A program made the position numbers and the translations under genes. The notes under the pieces are model-generated. The model was not told the origin of the DNA. It saw only the letters and a program-made list of their open reading frames with translations, and searched no databases. Below are positions 25,516 through 34,677 of a stretch of DNA of 64,000 nt, piece by piece (the first letter of the stretch is position 1; the number at the start of each line of letters is the position of its first letter). This DNA is from JABMMZ01 sp964438995. GTDB lineage: Bacteria > Bacteroidota > Bacteroidia > NS11-12g > UBA955. The DNA is taken from the NCBI GenBank assembly GCA_964438995.1, contig CAYTMQ010000001.1, positions 434,001 through 498,000 of the forward strand, read 5' to 3'.

Positions 25516-27420
25516 ATGAAACAAAAATTATTACTAATTACATGCTTGATATTTGGCTTTAATGGCTTGTTTGCTCAAACAACAGTTAACACCAATATAA
25601 CCAGCAATCAAACTTGGACTAAAGCCAATAGTCCGTATATTGTTGCACAGAACATTACAATTGATGCTTCTGCTAAATTAACCATCATGCCAGGCACGAG
25701 AATAAGAAATGCCAACAATTTTATTATCACTGTAAAGGGAGGAGTTGAGGCCATTGGAAAATTTGACACCTTAATTACTATTGATACCGTTAAATTTCTG
25801 TTTGATAACAGCAGTATGGGTTATAATTTCTCGACAAATACTGGCTCTCAGTTCGATTATTGCTTGTTTAGAGGAAATACTGGATATATGGCTATTCAGG
25901 TGGATCAAACCCCGCTGTTAGTAAAAAATACTACATTTTCTGGGTTTACTTATGTTGCTCGACAATTAGCATCCACTGTAAGTTCACATATTAAATTGAG
26001 ATTCGAAGATTGTTGGTTCGAAAAAGGATCTTATAACAGTTATATTGTTTGGCCATTCGGTACTAAAACAGAGTTGGAAATGGAGAGATGCACAGCCATT
26101 AATCATCAAGGTGGAATTCAGCTAGCGGATAAAAATTATTTTAAAAATTGTTACTTTTTTAATTGGTACTCGTCGCTTGGTTTTGATATGTATTTCTCGA
26201 AAAGTGCTACTTTTAAATGCAATACCTTTAAGAGATTTAATAACTATATTATTCAATTTCCAATAGGAGGATATTATGAAAACACCAATTTTGTATTTGA
26301 AAACAATACTTTAGATAGTGCCAAAAACCTAATGGACTATTACGTAAACAGCAACATGTCGGGACCAGGTTCGGGTACATGGAGCGTTAAAAATAACAAC
26401 TTTTTGCGATTTACCAATAAGAGCTTTTTAGCTACAGGTAAAACCAATTCGGGGTATGTTAAGACTTTGAATTTACAAAGCAATTATTGGAACACAGTTG
26501 ATTCTCCAACCATTGCCAATGGAATTACTGATTATAATGATAATAATTTTATTTCTGTTATTGTCGACTTTAGCAATAAACTTACTTCTAAGTCTGTTGG
26601 ATGTCCAGTAGATCCTGTATGTCCAATTCCTGAATTTTATGTGTCTTATGGCGATTCAACCATGACATTTATAGATTCATCAAAAGGTAGTTCTAGTCAC
26701 AAAGTGAGATGGGATTTTGGAGATGGGAATACCGATAATACCAACAACAAACGCCCTATACATCAATATAAGGATGAGGGTATGTATACAGTTTGTATGT
26801 ATGTATACAACGTCAACAATGAACTGTGTGATTCTGTTTGCAAGATAGTCAATTACGTTTCCAATAAATGTAAGGCATCGTACTATTTTGGTGTAGATAC
26901 TTCTGATAAAATGAACCTGTATATCTTTGAGAATAGTACAGTGAAACCTGGTCAAATCAAGTATTTCTGGAGTTTTGGAGATGGTAAAACATCCAATAGT
27001 AGATATCCAACTCATCAATATTTAAGTGCTGGAAAGTATGTTGTTTGTTTGACCATTACAGGAGAAGAATGTAACAGCACATTCTGCGATACTGTGGATG
27101 TGTTTAAAGAAGGGGTAAAATTGAATATATTACAAGACCCACAAAGCAGTATATATGCGTTAGATGCCAATAATTTCAACATATTCCCAAATCCAAGTGA
27201 AGGGATATTAAATATTCAAATAGCTGGAAACAAATCAGATGATTTAAAAATTGACATCATGGACATCAATGGTAGAACCTTAAAGTCGTTGAATTCACTT
27301 AATTTTGAAATGACAGATACAGTGAACATCGATTTAATGGAATTGCCCCTAGGTATTTATTATGTAAAAGTGAGCAGTGTTCACTTTGTAGAAACGAAAG
27401 TATTCAGTATTTCAAAATAA
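25516..27420 (+). CDS. Secreted beta-helix/PKD protein with T9SS tail
   Basis: A 634-residue protein. Residues 1-21 are a signal peptide (MKQKLLLITCLIFGFNGLFAQ). Residues ~30-350 look like a right-handed parallel beta-helix (short regular strands, 'ITIDASAKLTIMPGTRIRN', many Asn ladders). Two PKD-type domains follow: 'WDFGDGNTDNTNNKRPIHQY' at ~400 and 'WSFGDGKTSNSRYPTHQYL' at ~480. The tail 'FNIFPNPSEGILNIQI' is the type A sorting domain. A TATCTTGC promoter element lies ~20 bp upstream. It is likely a surface adhesin or carbohydrate-binding protein; no catalytic motif is visible. Confidence 0.82.
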   Translation: MKQKLLLITCLIFGFNGLFAQTTVNTNITSNQTWTKANSPYIVAQNITIDASAKLTIMPGTRIRNANNFIITVKGGVEAIGKFDTLITIDTVKFLFDNSSMGYNFSTNTGSQFDYCLFRGNTGYMAIQVDQTPLLVKNTTFSGFTYVARQLASTVSSHIKLRFEDCWFEKGSYNSYIVWPFGTKTELEMERCTAINHQGGIQLADKNYFKNCYFFNWYSSLGFDMYFSKSATFKCNTFKRFNNYIIQFPIGGYYENTNFVFENNTLDSAKNLMDYYVNSNMSGPGSGTWSVKNNNFLRFTNKSFLATGKTNSGYVKTLNLQSNYWNTVDSPTIANGITDYNDNNFISVIVDFSNKLTSKSVGCPVDPVCPIPEFYVSYGDSTMTFIDSSKGSSSHKVRWDFGDGNTDNTNNKRPIHQYKDEGMYTVCMYVYNVNNELCDSVCKIVNYVSNKCKASYYFGVDTSDKMNLYIFENSTVKPGQIKYFWSFGDGKTSNSRYPTHQYLSAGKYVVCLTITGEECNSTFCDTVDVFKEGVKLNILQDPQSSIYALDANNFNIFPNPSEGILNIQIAGNKSDDLKIDIMDINGRTLKSLNSLNFEMTDTVNIDLMELPLGIYYVKVSSVHFVETKVFSISK

Positions 27421-27450
27421 TGACTATGTAAACATAGGCAGATTGGTTTA

Positions 27451-28014
27451 ATGACGGAAAAAGAGCTTATACAAGGCTGCATCAAGCAGGACAGGCGTTG
27501 TCAGAATGGCCTGTATAAGCTGTATTTTCCGTTGATGAGTAGCATCGCACTTCGATATTCTAACAATGAAGAAGAAGCATTGCAACACATCAATTACGGC
27601 TTCTTGAAAGTATTGAACAACATTAAAACCTACAAACCAGAGTTTGCATTGGCCACATGGATTAGAAACATTTTAATCAACCACATCATAGATGAAAATC
27701 GCCGCAATAAAAAATATTCGGCAATGATTGATGTTGTTGAGGAAATACATGAGGAGCATGTAACAGATTCCAATCTTGGTGAACAAAAAATGGAAGCTGA
27801 AGAAATGCTTGAGATATTAAGACAATTGCCAGATACTAGTAGAAAAGTGTTTACACTATTTGCTATTGACGGCTTTAAACATACTGAAATTGCTAGTATG
27901 ATGGGCATTTCAGAAGGAACAAGTAAATGGCATGTGAATGAAGCAAGAAAAAGACTTATGCAATTGCTAGAACATCAAAAAAAAACAATTAACGACAATA
28001 AGATAAGCGCATGA
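27451..28014 (+). CDS. ECF-type RNA polymerase sigma factor
   Basis: A 187-residue sigma-70 family protein. Region 2 spans residues ~25-90 ('KPEFALATWIRNILINHIID' is the 2.3/2.4 helix pair) and region 4 spans ~125-180 ('GFKHTEIASMMGISEGTSKW' is the helix-turn-helix). Length and lack of region 3 are typical of the ECF group. Its TGA overlaps the ATG of the next gene (ATGA), which encodes a membrane protein with an anti-sigma-like N-terminus, so the pair is almost certainly a sigma/anti-sigma module. A paralogous module is at 43731-48436. Confidence 0.92.
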   Translation: MTEKELIQGCIKQDRRCQNGLYKLYFPLMSSIALRYSNNEEEALQHINYGFLKVLNNIKTYKPEFALATWIRNILINHIIDENRRNKKYSAMIDVVEEIHEEHVTDSNLGEQKMEAEEMLEILRQLPDTSRKVFTLFAIDGFKHTEIASMMGISEGTSKWHVNEARKRLMQLLEHQKKTINDNKISA

Positions 28015-29399
28015 AAAACATTGATAAGCTTTTCGAGAATGACATAAAAAAGAACCAAATTCCATACAACGAATCTCATTGGGAAGCGATGGAAGCTTTG
28101 ATTCAAAAAGAAAAGAAAAAGAAATTTTTTATCTATTTCACGTCTGCTGCCTTGGTGTTAACCTTGCTGACTATTGGTGCGTATTATGGTTTTGTGTCAA
28201 ATGGTCAAACTACCCAAACAGCTTTAACTGAACAGTTAAAAAACAAAAGAATTGTCGAAAACACACAAGCTTCAAATATTGAACAAGTAGCACCAAAACA
28301 TCCCAATAACGAAAAAACAACTAATTCAGCCTTTGATAAAACTGCTGATGCGGCTTTTGACAAACCTGAAACGCTTGAAAATCCAATTGTGAAACAAAGT
28401 AAAAATGGTAATCAGTTGGAAATAAAAGTTATAAAACAAAAGGATATTCATTTGCACATTTCAAACGCAGATGTATCTCAAATGAATGCGAGAGAAGAGA
28501 TTCCATATCACAACTCAAATTCAGAAAATCAAGAAACTCCTATCGTTGAATCAAGTGTCAAAAAATATCTTTCTTATCCTAAAAATATACAACCTTTTGT
28601 GTTTGATTTTAATAACGGTTCTAGTTGTATTACTCGATTAAATATGTTAGACAAATTGTTGGCTTTGCATCCAAAAGATCCAAACAAACCAGCAAAAGAA
28701 TGGTTCTTGTCTCCATATATCAATTACAATCTATTTAATGCTCCAGTGTATGAAGCTAAGATAGCATCTTACAAACAAGCTGAGCAGTTAAAGTCAACAA
28801 TAGGATACGGACTGAATGTCAAACTTAAAATGGGGCATTGGTCGTTTGTCTCTGGCTTGCAATACAACACATTTAAAGCTGTAGCAAATTACAAAGTCAA
28901 TCAAAGATATGTTAGCTATGACACAAGCTTAAAAATCATCAATTACGATTACAGCAAAACAATACTTGGCACAAGAATAGCTTTGTTGAAAAAGTTTGTT
29001 GATTCGAGCGTTACAAATTCAAGTTCTATTGTTCATCCAAATGAGAAAATTATATTTTCTTATGTCGGCTTACCTTTGAATCTGCAATACAATTTGGGGT
29101 ATAAAAAATTCAGTTGTTTTGTAGAGACAGGATTGCTAACACAGTTTTTAATAGCTCAAAAAGGTCGTTATGTGCAATACAGCGGCGGTAAAATTGATTT
29201 TGAGGCATCTTCTCGCTCAAAGAGTAAAATGCTCTTAAATGCGCAATTTGGTGCAGGATTGAGTTATCCAGTTTATAAAAACATCAGCATATTTACGTCA
29301 TACAGTTACATCACCAATTTGAACTCTATGGTGAATGGGTACAATCAAAAAATGGGGAACAACCGTTTCTGTTTTGGATTTGATGTTAAATTGAAGTAA
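28011..29399 (+). CDS. Anti-sigma-like membrane protein with C-terminal beta-barrel domain
   Basis: A 462-residue protein. Residues 1-35 ('MKNIDKLFENDIKKNQIPYN', 'SHWEAMEALIQKEKKKK') resemble the short cytoplasmic N-terminus of Bacteroidota anti-sigma factors. Residues ~39-62 form one membrane helix. A low-complexity periplasmic linker (~65-190) leads to a ~260-residue C-terminal region with alternating hydrophobic strands ('WSFVSGLQYNTFKAVANYKV', 'KFSCFVETGLLTQFLI') like an outer-membrane beta-barrel (PF13568-type). Start overlaps the sigma gene stop by 4 bp. The likely role is to couple outer-membrane state to sigma-factor release; the trans-envelope layout is inference. Confidence 0.75.
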   Translation: MKNIDKLFENDIKKNQIPYNESHWEAMEALIQKEKKKKFFIYFTSAALVLTLLTIGAYYGFVSNGQTTQTALTEQLKNKRIVENTQASNIEQVAPKHPNNEKTTNSAFDKTADAAFDKPETLENPIVKQSKNGNQLEIKVIKQKDIHLHISNADVSQMNAREEIPYHNSNSENQETPIVESSVKKYLSYPKNIQPFVFDFNNGSSCITRLNMLDKLLALHPKDPNKPAKEWFLSPYINYNLFNAPVYEAKIASYKQAEQLKSTIGYGLNVKLKMGHWSFVSGLQYNTFKAVANYKVNQRYVSYDTSLKIINYDYSKTILGTRIALLKKFVDSSVTNSSSIVHPNEKIIFSYVGLPLNLQYNLGYKKFSCFVETGLLTQFLIAQKGRYVQYSGGKIDFEASSRSKSKMLLNAQFGAGLSYPVYKNISIFTSYSYITNLNSMVNGYNQKMGNNRFCFGFDVKLK

Positions 29400-31244
29400 G
29401 TGAGAAACTTTCTTTACATAAAAATTGGTATTGGTTTTTTTCTGCTCTCATTTACCAACTTAAGAGCACAAAAAGAATATTACAACTGGTACTTTGGTAT
29501 TGGTTGTGGTATGACTTATACTGATACTGGATTTATGCCAGTACAACCTTCGAGTTCTTATAATGTAGAAGGTGCCGCAACCATCTCTGATGCGAATGGC
29601 AATCTGATGTTTTATGTTGGCGAACATGTCTTTAACAAAGAACATAAAAGAATGAAAGGCGATTCGGGAATTTTATATTCACCCGATGTGCAACAAGGTT
29701 TTTTGTTAATGCCAAAGCCTGGAACTCCTAACATCTATTACTATTTTCAAAATTATATGGATAGGCTTAGAGGTGAAGTTGGCAGAGTTTACATCCATAC
29801 AATTGATATGTCGAAAGACAGTGGAAGAGGTGAGGTGATTTCAAAAAATGACACTCTTGTATTCAATAACAATGAGTATTTGACCGCGACCAAACATCGC
29901 AATGGCAAAGATGTATGGTTGGTTACCCACGATCATGCATCCAATAAATTCTATAGTTTTTTAGTCACAAAAAACGGGGTCAATAAAACGCCAATTGTTT
30001 CACCTGTTGGTTTTAATATGAATAGCAGAGTATGGGCTTTTTCTGGAGCGGCTAAAATATCTCCTAATGGATGTTGGATAGTTTCTTCAATTAGACAAAA
30101 CCCTGCAATTGTACAGTTGCATCATTTCAATAATGCTACTGGTAAAGTGGTTGGTTATAACGATAATTATAGGCCTTTTAATTGGCCTTATGGTATAGAA
30201 TTTTCTCCTAACTCTCGGTTTTTATACGTTGCCTCAAACGGCGTAATGCCTATCATTCAATACGACTTGACCTCAGGTAGCGATAGTTTCATCATCTCAA
30301 ATGGCAAAGCATGCTCTGATACCTTTTTTGCTACTTGGGATTTTCAAATCGGTCCGGATAATAAAATTTATTTTACTGGTGTAGATAAAACTTACCCTTA
30401 CCGCCGAGGTAATGACCCATTCATACATTATATCGGTGTGATGAATTTTCCAAATAAATTAGGATTCGATACAAAGGCTGAAATCGATTCTTCAATGTGG
30501 TTTCCCAATGTCAAATGCGGGATGTGCAACAATTACAACATGCATGCTATTAACATCTCTAGTTGTATAGTGTGTGATAATCCTAAAGACACAACCATTC
30601 AGTTGAACCTTTGTAAAAATGACACTGTAAAATACGCTGATAGTTTGTACAGCAAAAAAGGCACATATCCGCGATTGTTAAGAAGCAACGATGGTTGTGA
30701 TAGTGTTGTATATGTTAAAGTAAATGAATTACCAGAGTCAGATTTGCAAATAAAAGATACTGTTGTATGTTTCAGTCAAACACTTAAAGTGCAAATAGAC
30801 CCACTAAAATTTGAATCGGTTACTCTAAATGGGCAATCTGTCAACAATGCATTCGATGTATTTACATCTGGGCAGTATAAACTAAATGCGATTGATAGCA
30901 ATGGCTGTGTAGTTCAAGATACTTTTAAACTAGATGTGATTAGATGTGATACCAACGAATTCACGATACCCAATGTGTTTACACCAGGTTTTGATTCTAA
31001 AAACGATTGCTTTGATATCAATATTACAGGAGAAACTTTGTATCATCTTACCATATTCAACCGCTGGGGTGAAAAGTTATACGAACAACAGGCAGACGAT
31101 GAAATTGGCAATGTCAATAATTGGAATGGTAAGATTAACAATACTGGAGCAGAATGTCCATCAGGGACTTATTACTACATCTTCGAGTATGCTTTTGGAG
31201 ATAAAAAGCAAAGGGTAGAAGGCACTATCCAATTGATCAAATAA
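29400..31244 (+). CDS. Secreted protein with CHU_C (T9SS type B) C-terminus
   Basis: A 614-residue protein read from a GTG directly after the TAA of the barrel gene, giving a good signal peptide (MRNFLYIKIGIGFFLLSFTN...RAQ). Residues ~30-370 look like a WD/propeller region ('NWYFGIGCGMTYTDTGF', 'GAAKISPNGCWIVSSI', 'YGIEFSPNSRFLYVAS'). The C-terminal ~90 residues ('IPNVFTPGFDSKNDCFDI', 'YHLTIFNRWGEKLYEQ', 'GTYYYIFEY') are the gliding-motility-associated CHU_C domain used as the type B sorting signal. As the third gene of the sigma/anti-sigma operon it is a natural target of that regulator. Confidence 0.9.
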   Translation: MRNFLYIKIGIGFFLLSFTNLRAQKEYYNWYFGIGCGMTYTDTGFMPVQPSSSYNVEGAATISDANGNLMFYVGEHVFNKEHKRMKGDSGILYSPDVQQGFLLMPKPGTPNIYYYFQNYMDRLRGEVGRVYIHTIDMSKDSGRGEVISKNDTLVFNNNEYLTATKHRNGKDVWLVTHDHASNKFYSFLVTKNGVNKTPIVSPVGFNMNSRVWAFSGAAKISPNGCWIVSSIRQNPAIVQLHHFNNATGKVVGYNDNYRPFNWPYGIEFSPNSRFLYVASNGVMPIIQYDLTSGSDSFIISNGKACSDTFFATWDFQIGPDNKIYFTGVDKTYPYRRGNDPFIHYIGVMNFPNKLGFDTKAEIDSSMWFPNVKCGMCNNYNMHAINISSCIVCDNPKDTTIQLNLCKNDTVKYADSLYSKKGTYPRLLRSNDGCDSVVYVKVNELPESDLQIKDTVVCFSQTLKVQIDPLKFESVTLNGQSVNNAFDVFTSGQYKLNAIDSNGCVVQDTFKLDVIRCDTNEFTIPNVFTPGFDSKNDCFDINITGETLYHLTIFNRWGEKLYEQQADDEIGNVNNWNGKINNTGAECPSGTYYYIFEYAFGDKKQRVEGTIQLIK

Positions 31245-31249
31245 CCAGA

Positions 31250-31468
31250 TTATTTAATCAACCATTTGTATAATTTCTTGTGAAGCAAAGGCAAACAAAA
31301 CGCCATTAATGGCACTAGGATGCCTGTCAGAATGAGTGTTTTGATCAATTGGTGGTATTCTTTAATGCTTGGCCATAATACCAAAAATAAGATGTTAATC
31401 GCAGGATAAACAAATAGCCAGTTAAGCAATATTATTTTCCATTTTTTAGGTGTTGGTCCGGGTGTCAT
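31250..31468 (-). CDS. Small conserved membrane protein
   Basis: Start chosen at the ATG at 31468 (MTPGPTPKKWKIILLNWLFV); an in-frame start nine codons earlier would add a Cys-rich extension. The 72-residue protein has two membrane helices (~12-30 and ~42-64) with 'LILTGILVPLMAFCLPLLHK' in the second. The pattern is known from short conserved Bacteroidota membrane proteins and from C-terminal extensions of antibiotic-biosynthesis-monooxygenase-like proteins. Function unknown. It is divergent from the photolyase-related gene 47 bp away. Confidence 0.6.
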   Translation of the reverse strand: MTPGPTPKKWKIILLNWLFVYPAINILFLVLWPSIKEYHQLIKTLILTGILVPLMAFCLPLLHKKLYKWLIK

Positions 31469-31515
31469 AAAACAGCAAATGTAAACAATAAACAAAAGCC
31501 GTAATAAATTGTTTA

Positions 31516-33015
31516 TTGTATGATTTGAAAACAGCTTTTGTGATATTGCCTAACCAATTATTTGAGGATGTAAGTCCTCTAAAAGACGTCAACAAAATAT
31601 TTTTGGTTGAAGAAGAGCTGTTTTTTAATCAATTTCATTTTCACAAACAGAAATTGGTGCTACATAGAGCATCTATGAAATACTATGAAGATGTATTGTC
31701 TGGGTTAAACATTCCAACTGCATACATTGAAGCAAATGACAAAAGAAGTTCTATTAAGAACCTTCTAGAATCCTTGTCTGATGAGGGTTTCGAGCAAGTT
31801 GTGATGTATCGACCAGTTGATGATTGGATAGAGAAAAGGATACAATCTAAACTAAAAACAGTCAATTTAGTTGTCAAATATTTGGACAATCCATTGTTCT
31901 TAGAAAATCACACTTCAGTTATGGAGTACTTTTCTGGTAAAACAGATTTTTTTCAGACGAATTTCTATGTACAGCAAAGGAAAAAGTACACAATTTTACT
32001 GGAAGATAATGGCAAACCTAAAGGTGGTAAGTGGAGTTTTGATGCTGACAATAGAGAAAAATACCCAGCCAATAAACAAGCACCAAAATACTTAAGATTT
32101 GAAGAGAATCCATACATACAAGAGGCTAGAGATTATGTTGTAGATCATTACAAACACTGCCCCGGCGACCTATTAGGTCCAATTACTTACCCTGTTACCC
32201 ATCAAGAAGCAAAGGTTTGGTTACACGATTTTTTAAACAACAGATTTTCTGAGTTTGGACGATATGAAGATGCCATCGTGATGCAATCCCATGTTTTGAA
32301 TCACAGTCTGATTACACCAGCTTTGAATATCGGATTGTTAACGCCTTTGCAAGTTTTAGAATCGGTATTAGAATATGGTGAAAAATTCGGAATTGAATTG
32401 AACAATATAGAAGGGTATGTTAGGCAAATTATAGGTTGGAGAGAGTTCATTCGTGGGGTTTATGTGGCAGAAGGTGTGAAGCAAAGGACTTTCAACTATT
32501 GGCAGTTTAAGCGCAAGATTCCTCAATCGTTTTATAACGGAACAACTGGTATTGTTCCAGTCGATGTCACCATAAAAAAACTATTAAAAACAGGCTATAC
32601 GCATCATATTGAGCGATTGATGGTCTTGAGTAATTTTATGTTGTTGTGCGAGTTTGATCCCGATGAAGTTTACAAATGGTTTATGGAATTGTACATCGAT
32701 TCTTATGATTGGGTAATGGTGCCCAATGTGTATGGTATGGGACAATTTGCTGATGGAGGCATGATGTGTACCAAGCCTTACATCAGTGGGAGTAATTACA
32801 TTGCCAAAATGAGTAATTATACAAAAGACACCCGTTGGTCGGACATTTGGGATGCTTTGTTTTGGCGTTTCATGCATGTGCACAGGGATTTTTTCTCACA
32901 GAATCCAAGGTTGGGTATGTTGCTCAGAACCTTTGACAAGATGCCCGAGATGAAACAACAACAACATTTAGAAATAGCTGAGAAATTTTTACAACAACTT
33001 GATAAAAAAGTATGA
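31516..33015 (+). CDS. Cryptochrome/photolyase-related protein (DPRP family), no Fe-S ligands
   Basis: A 499-residue member of the deoxyribodipyrimidine-photolyase-related (PhrB/FeS-BCP, PF04244) family, read from a TTG. The N-terminal Rossmann part ('YDLKTAFVILPNQLFED') is complete. The FAD-binding helical part has the hallmark 'YDWVMVPNVYGMGQFADGG', 'TKPYISGSNYI' and 'IIGWREFIRGVYV'. In PhrB-type enzymes the segment after the SxxYI motif is S-D-Y-C-x-x-C followed by a third Cys before the last helix, and these bind a 4Fe-4S cluster. Here it reads 'KMSNYTKDTRWSDIWDALFW': the cysteines are replaced and the loop is shortened. DNA-repair or signalling function is open. The stop overlaps the next gene. 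Confidence 0.88.
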   Translation: MYDLKTAFVILPNQLFEDVSPLKDVNKIFLVEEELFFNQFHFHKQKLVLHRASMKYYEDVLSGLNIPTAYIEANDKRSSIKNLLESLSDEGFEQVVMYRPVDDWIEKRIQSKLKTVNLVVKYLDNPLFLENHTSVMEYFSGKTDFFQTNFYVQQRKKYTILLEDNGKPKGGKWSFDADNREKYPANKQAPKYLRFEENPYIQEARDYVVDHYKHCPGDLLGPITYPVTHQEAKVWLHDFLNNRFSEFGRYEDAIVMQSHVLNHSLITPALNIGLLTPLQVLESVLEYGEKFGIELNNIEGYVRQIIGWREFIRGVYVAEGVKQRTFNYWQFKRKIPQSFYNGTTGIVPVDVTIKKLLKTGYTHHIERLMVLSNFMLLCEFDPDEVYKWFMELYIDSYDWVMVPNVYGMGQFADGGMMCTKPYISGSNYIAKMSNYTKDTRWSDIWDALFWRFMHVHRDFFSQNPRLGMLLRTFDKMPEMKQQQHLEIAEKFLQQLDKKV

Positions 33016-33281
33016 CAGAAGAAGACATTGACAGAGTAATAGAAATGGCATGGGAAGACAGAACACCTTTTGAAGCTATAAAGTTCCAATTCAATTTAAG
33101 TGAAAGTGAAGTCATACAATTGATGCGACAAACTTTAAAACGCAGTAGTTTTAATTTATGGCGTAGGCGAGTAAACAGCGGAGTATCTCAGAAACATTTG
33201 CACAAAAGGAACTCGGAGATTTCCCGTTTCAAATGCAAGTTACAACGTCAGATTACCAACAATAAAATCAGCAAACGTTGA
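33012..33281 (+). CDS. TIGR03643 family protein
   Basis: An 89-residue basic protein beginning 'MTEEDIDRVIEMAWEDRTPF' and containing 'SEVIQLMRQTLKRSSFNLWR'. This is the TIGR03643 family of small helix-turn-helix-like proteins that travel with cryptochrome/photolyase-related genes. Its ATG overlaps the stop of the photolyase-related gene (ATGA-type overlap), indicating translational coupling. It could bind DNA or regulate the neighbouring gene, but no function is established. Confidence 0.85.
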   Translation: MTEEDIDRVIEMAWEDRTPFEAIKFQFNLSESEVIQLMRQTLKRSSFNLWRRRVNSGVSQKHLHKRNSEISRFKCKLQRQITNNKISKR

Positions 33282-33301
33282 AACAAAAAAGGAAGCGAAA
33301 T

Positions 33302-33355
33302 AATTATTTTAACGATTTAAACCCTGCCAGGGTTTTTAAAAGTAAAATAATTAAT
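33302..33355 (+). repeat. 54 bp dispersed repeat with hairpin, copy 1
   Basis: Begins aattattttaacgatttaaa, then an AACCCTGCCAGGGTTT hairpin and ends aaaataattaat. Nearly identical to 34625-34677 and in the same orientation. It may serve as a terminator for the upstream gene. Confidence 0.6.
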
Positions 33356-33369
33356 TATTACCATCATAC

Positions 33370-33519
33370 ATGAGAAAAAAGTCTGATTTACCAACCAAAG
33401 TATGCCTTGTATGCAACAGGCCATTTACATGGAGAAAGAAATGGGAAAGAGATTGGGCAGTCGTAAAATATTGCAGCGATAGGTGCAGAATGAATAAGTC
33501 AACTATTGTTCTGTCTTAA
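33370..33519 (+). CDS. DUF2256 family small zinc-knuckle protein
   Basis: A 49-residue protein starting 'MRKKSDLPTKVCLVCNRPFT' and continuing 'WRKKWERDWAVVKYCSDRC', which is the DUF2256 signature, with four cysteines in a CxxC...CxxxC arrangement expected to bind zinc. DUF2256 genes are frequently adjacent to photolyase-related and TIGR03643 genes, as here. Its last 17 bp overlap the end of the convergent acyltransferase gene. Confidence 0.85.
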   Translation: MRKKSDLPTKVCLVCNRPFTWRKKWERDWAVVKYCSDRCRMNKSTIVLS

Positions 33520-34600
33520 TGAATTTTCTTCTGAGGAAATGGTTCAGAGGATCTTCATAAAATTTATACAATAGAGCAGATGTAGTGAATAATATTAGGA
33601 AGTAAAAATTGTAGTGCATCTCCGTATTGATTGGTCCGATTTGACTGGTATAAAACAATTGTATAGGGTATTGAAGTATGTAAATACCGTAACTCACATT
33701 GCCTAAAAACAATAGAAATGGATGCCCCAATACTTGATGTACTTTTGAGTTGAAGTAAGTTAATGATAGGAATAAAGTAAAGTAACATCCAACCAAAACA
33801 CCAGAGCGCATTAATCCATCCATCTCTAACGAAATCAAATAGTAGAAAAGACCAATGCCCATCAATGACAATATGAATATCAAAACGTGATATTTTTTGA
33901 AAATATTGGCAAAGTACTTATCTCTCCATGCTATGTAACAGCATATACCTGACAGAAAATACCCATACCTCAAAAACGGATTGTATTCAACATATCCTTT
34001 GATAAAATTAAACACGGAAGTTTTATTGGCGATTTGTTGAAGATGGAATGATTCTGGGAACATGGTCATTAAATTTACAACAGCAACTAAGCCAAAGTAC
34101 ACCGCTATTCCGATGATGACAGAAGTAAAATTGTTTTCAATTTTCTTGTAGAATTTTGTGATAACGAATGGGAAACTGACATAGAAAAACAATTCAACAG
34201 AGAGCGACCACGCAGGGAAATTGATAGAACCTGGATATAGCCAATTTTGAATCCCTATCAATTCGAATGGCAACTTGTAGTAAGTTGTTTTTCCAAGCTC
34301 TATATGGTAAATCAGAGATACCACCAATACCATAACCAACGAAAGAAGATACATTGGATATAGTCTCGCCACGCGGTTCATTAAAAATTTGAATGAGGTG
34401 ATTTTTTTGTTGATGATTTTATCTGCGTTGGCGTATGCTAAAACCAAACCAGAGATAAAAAAGAAAATGTTGACAGCTTCGTTGGCATTTTCAAGAAACA
34501 TAGCAGATATGCCTTTGCGTTCGCCTGGCCAGAAGTGGTAATATACAACCGCAACTGCTGCAATAAAACGAATTGGATATAGTCCGTTAAGTTGATTCAT
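33503..34600 (-). CDS. Acyltransferase 3 family membrane protein
   Basis: A 365-residue integral membrane protein with about ten hydrophobic segments. The N-terminus 'LYPIRFIAAVAVVYYHFWPG' carries the R-x10-H signature of acyltransferase family 3 (PF01757), and 'NEAVNIFFFISGLVLAYA' is the second conserved block. Such enzymes O-acetylate cell-surface sugars, peptidoglycan or small molecules from cytosolic acyl-CoA. No neighbouring glycan genes indicate the acceptor. The gene is bracketed by two copies of a ~54 bp repeat. Confidence 0.9.
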   Translation of the reverse strand: MNQLNGLYPIRFIAAVAVVYYHFWPGERKGISAMFLENANEAVNIFFFISGLVLAYANADKIINKKITSFKFLMNRVARLYPMYLLSLVMVLVVSLIYHIELGKTTYYKLPFELIGIQNWLYPGSINFPAWSLSVELFFYVSFPFVITKFYKKIENNFTSVIIGIAVYFGLVAVVNLMTMFPESFHLQQIANKTSVFNFIKGYVEYNPFLRYGYFLSGICCYIAWRDKYFANIFKKYHVLIFILSLMGIGLFYYLISLEMDGLMRSGVLVGCYFTLFLSLTYFNSKVHQVLGHPFLLFLGNVSYGIYILQYPIQLFYTSQIGPINTEMHYNFYFLILFTTSALLYKFYEDPLNHFLRRKFIKTEQ

Positions 34601-34624
34601 CGAGGCAATAATACATATAAAAAG

Positions 34625-34677
34625 AATTATTTTAATGATTTAACCCTGCTAGGGTTTTTAAAAGTAAAATAATTAAT
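34625..34677 (+). repeat. 53 bp dispersed repeat with hairpin, copy 2
   Basis: Same as 33302-33355 apart from a few substitutions and one missing base; hairpin AACCCTGCTAGGGTT. It overlaps the last codons of the MFS gene and, read on the minus strand, could terminate it. Confidence 0.6.

Noticed and set aside
33503..34600. Composite transposon carrying the acyltransferase
   Set aside because: The flanking 54 bp repeats hold no transposase or IS-type ends, and the gene family is ordinary in this phylum.
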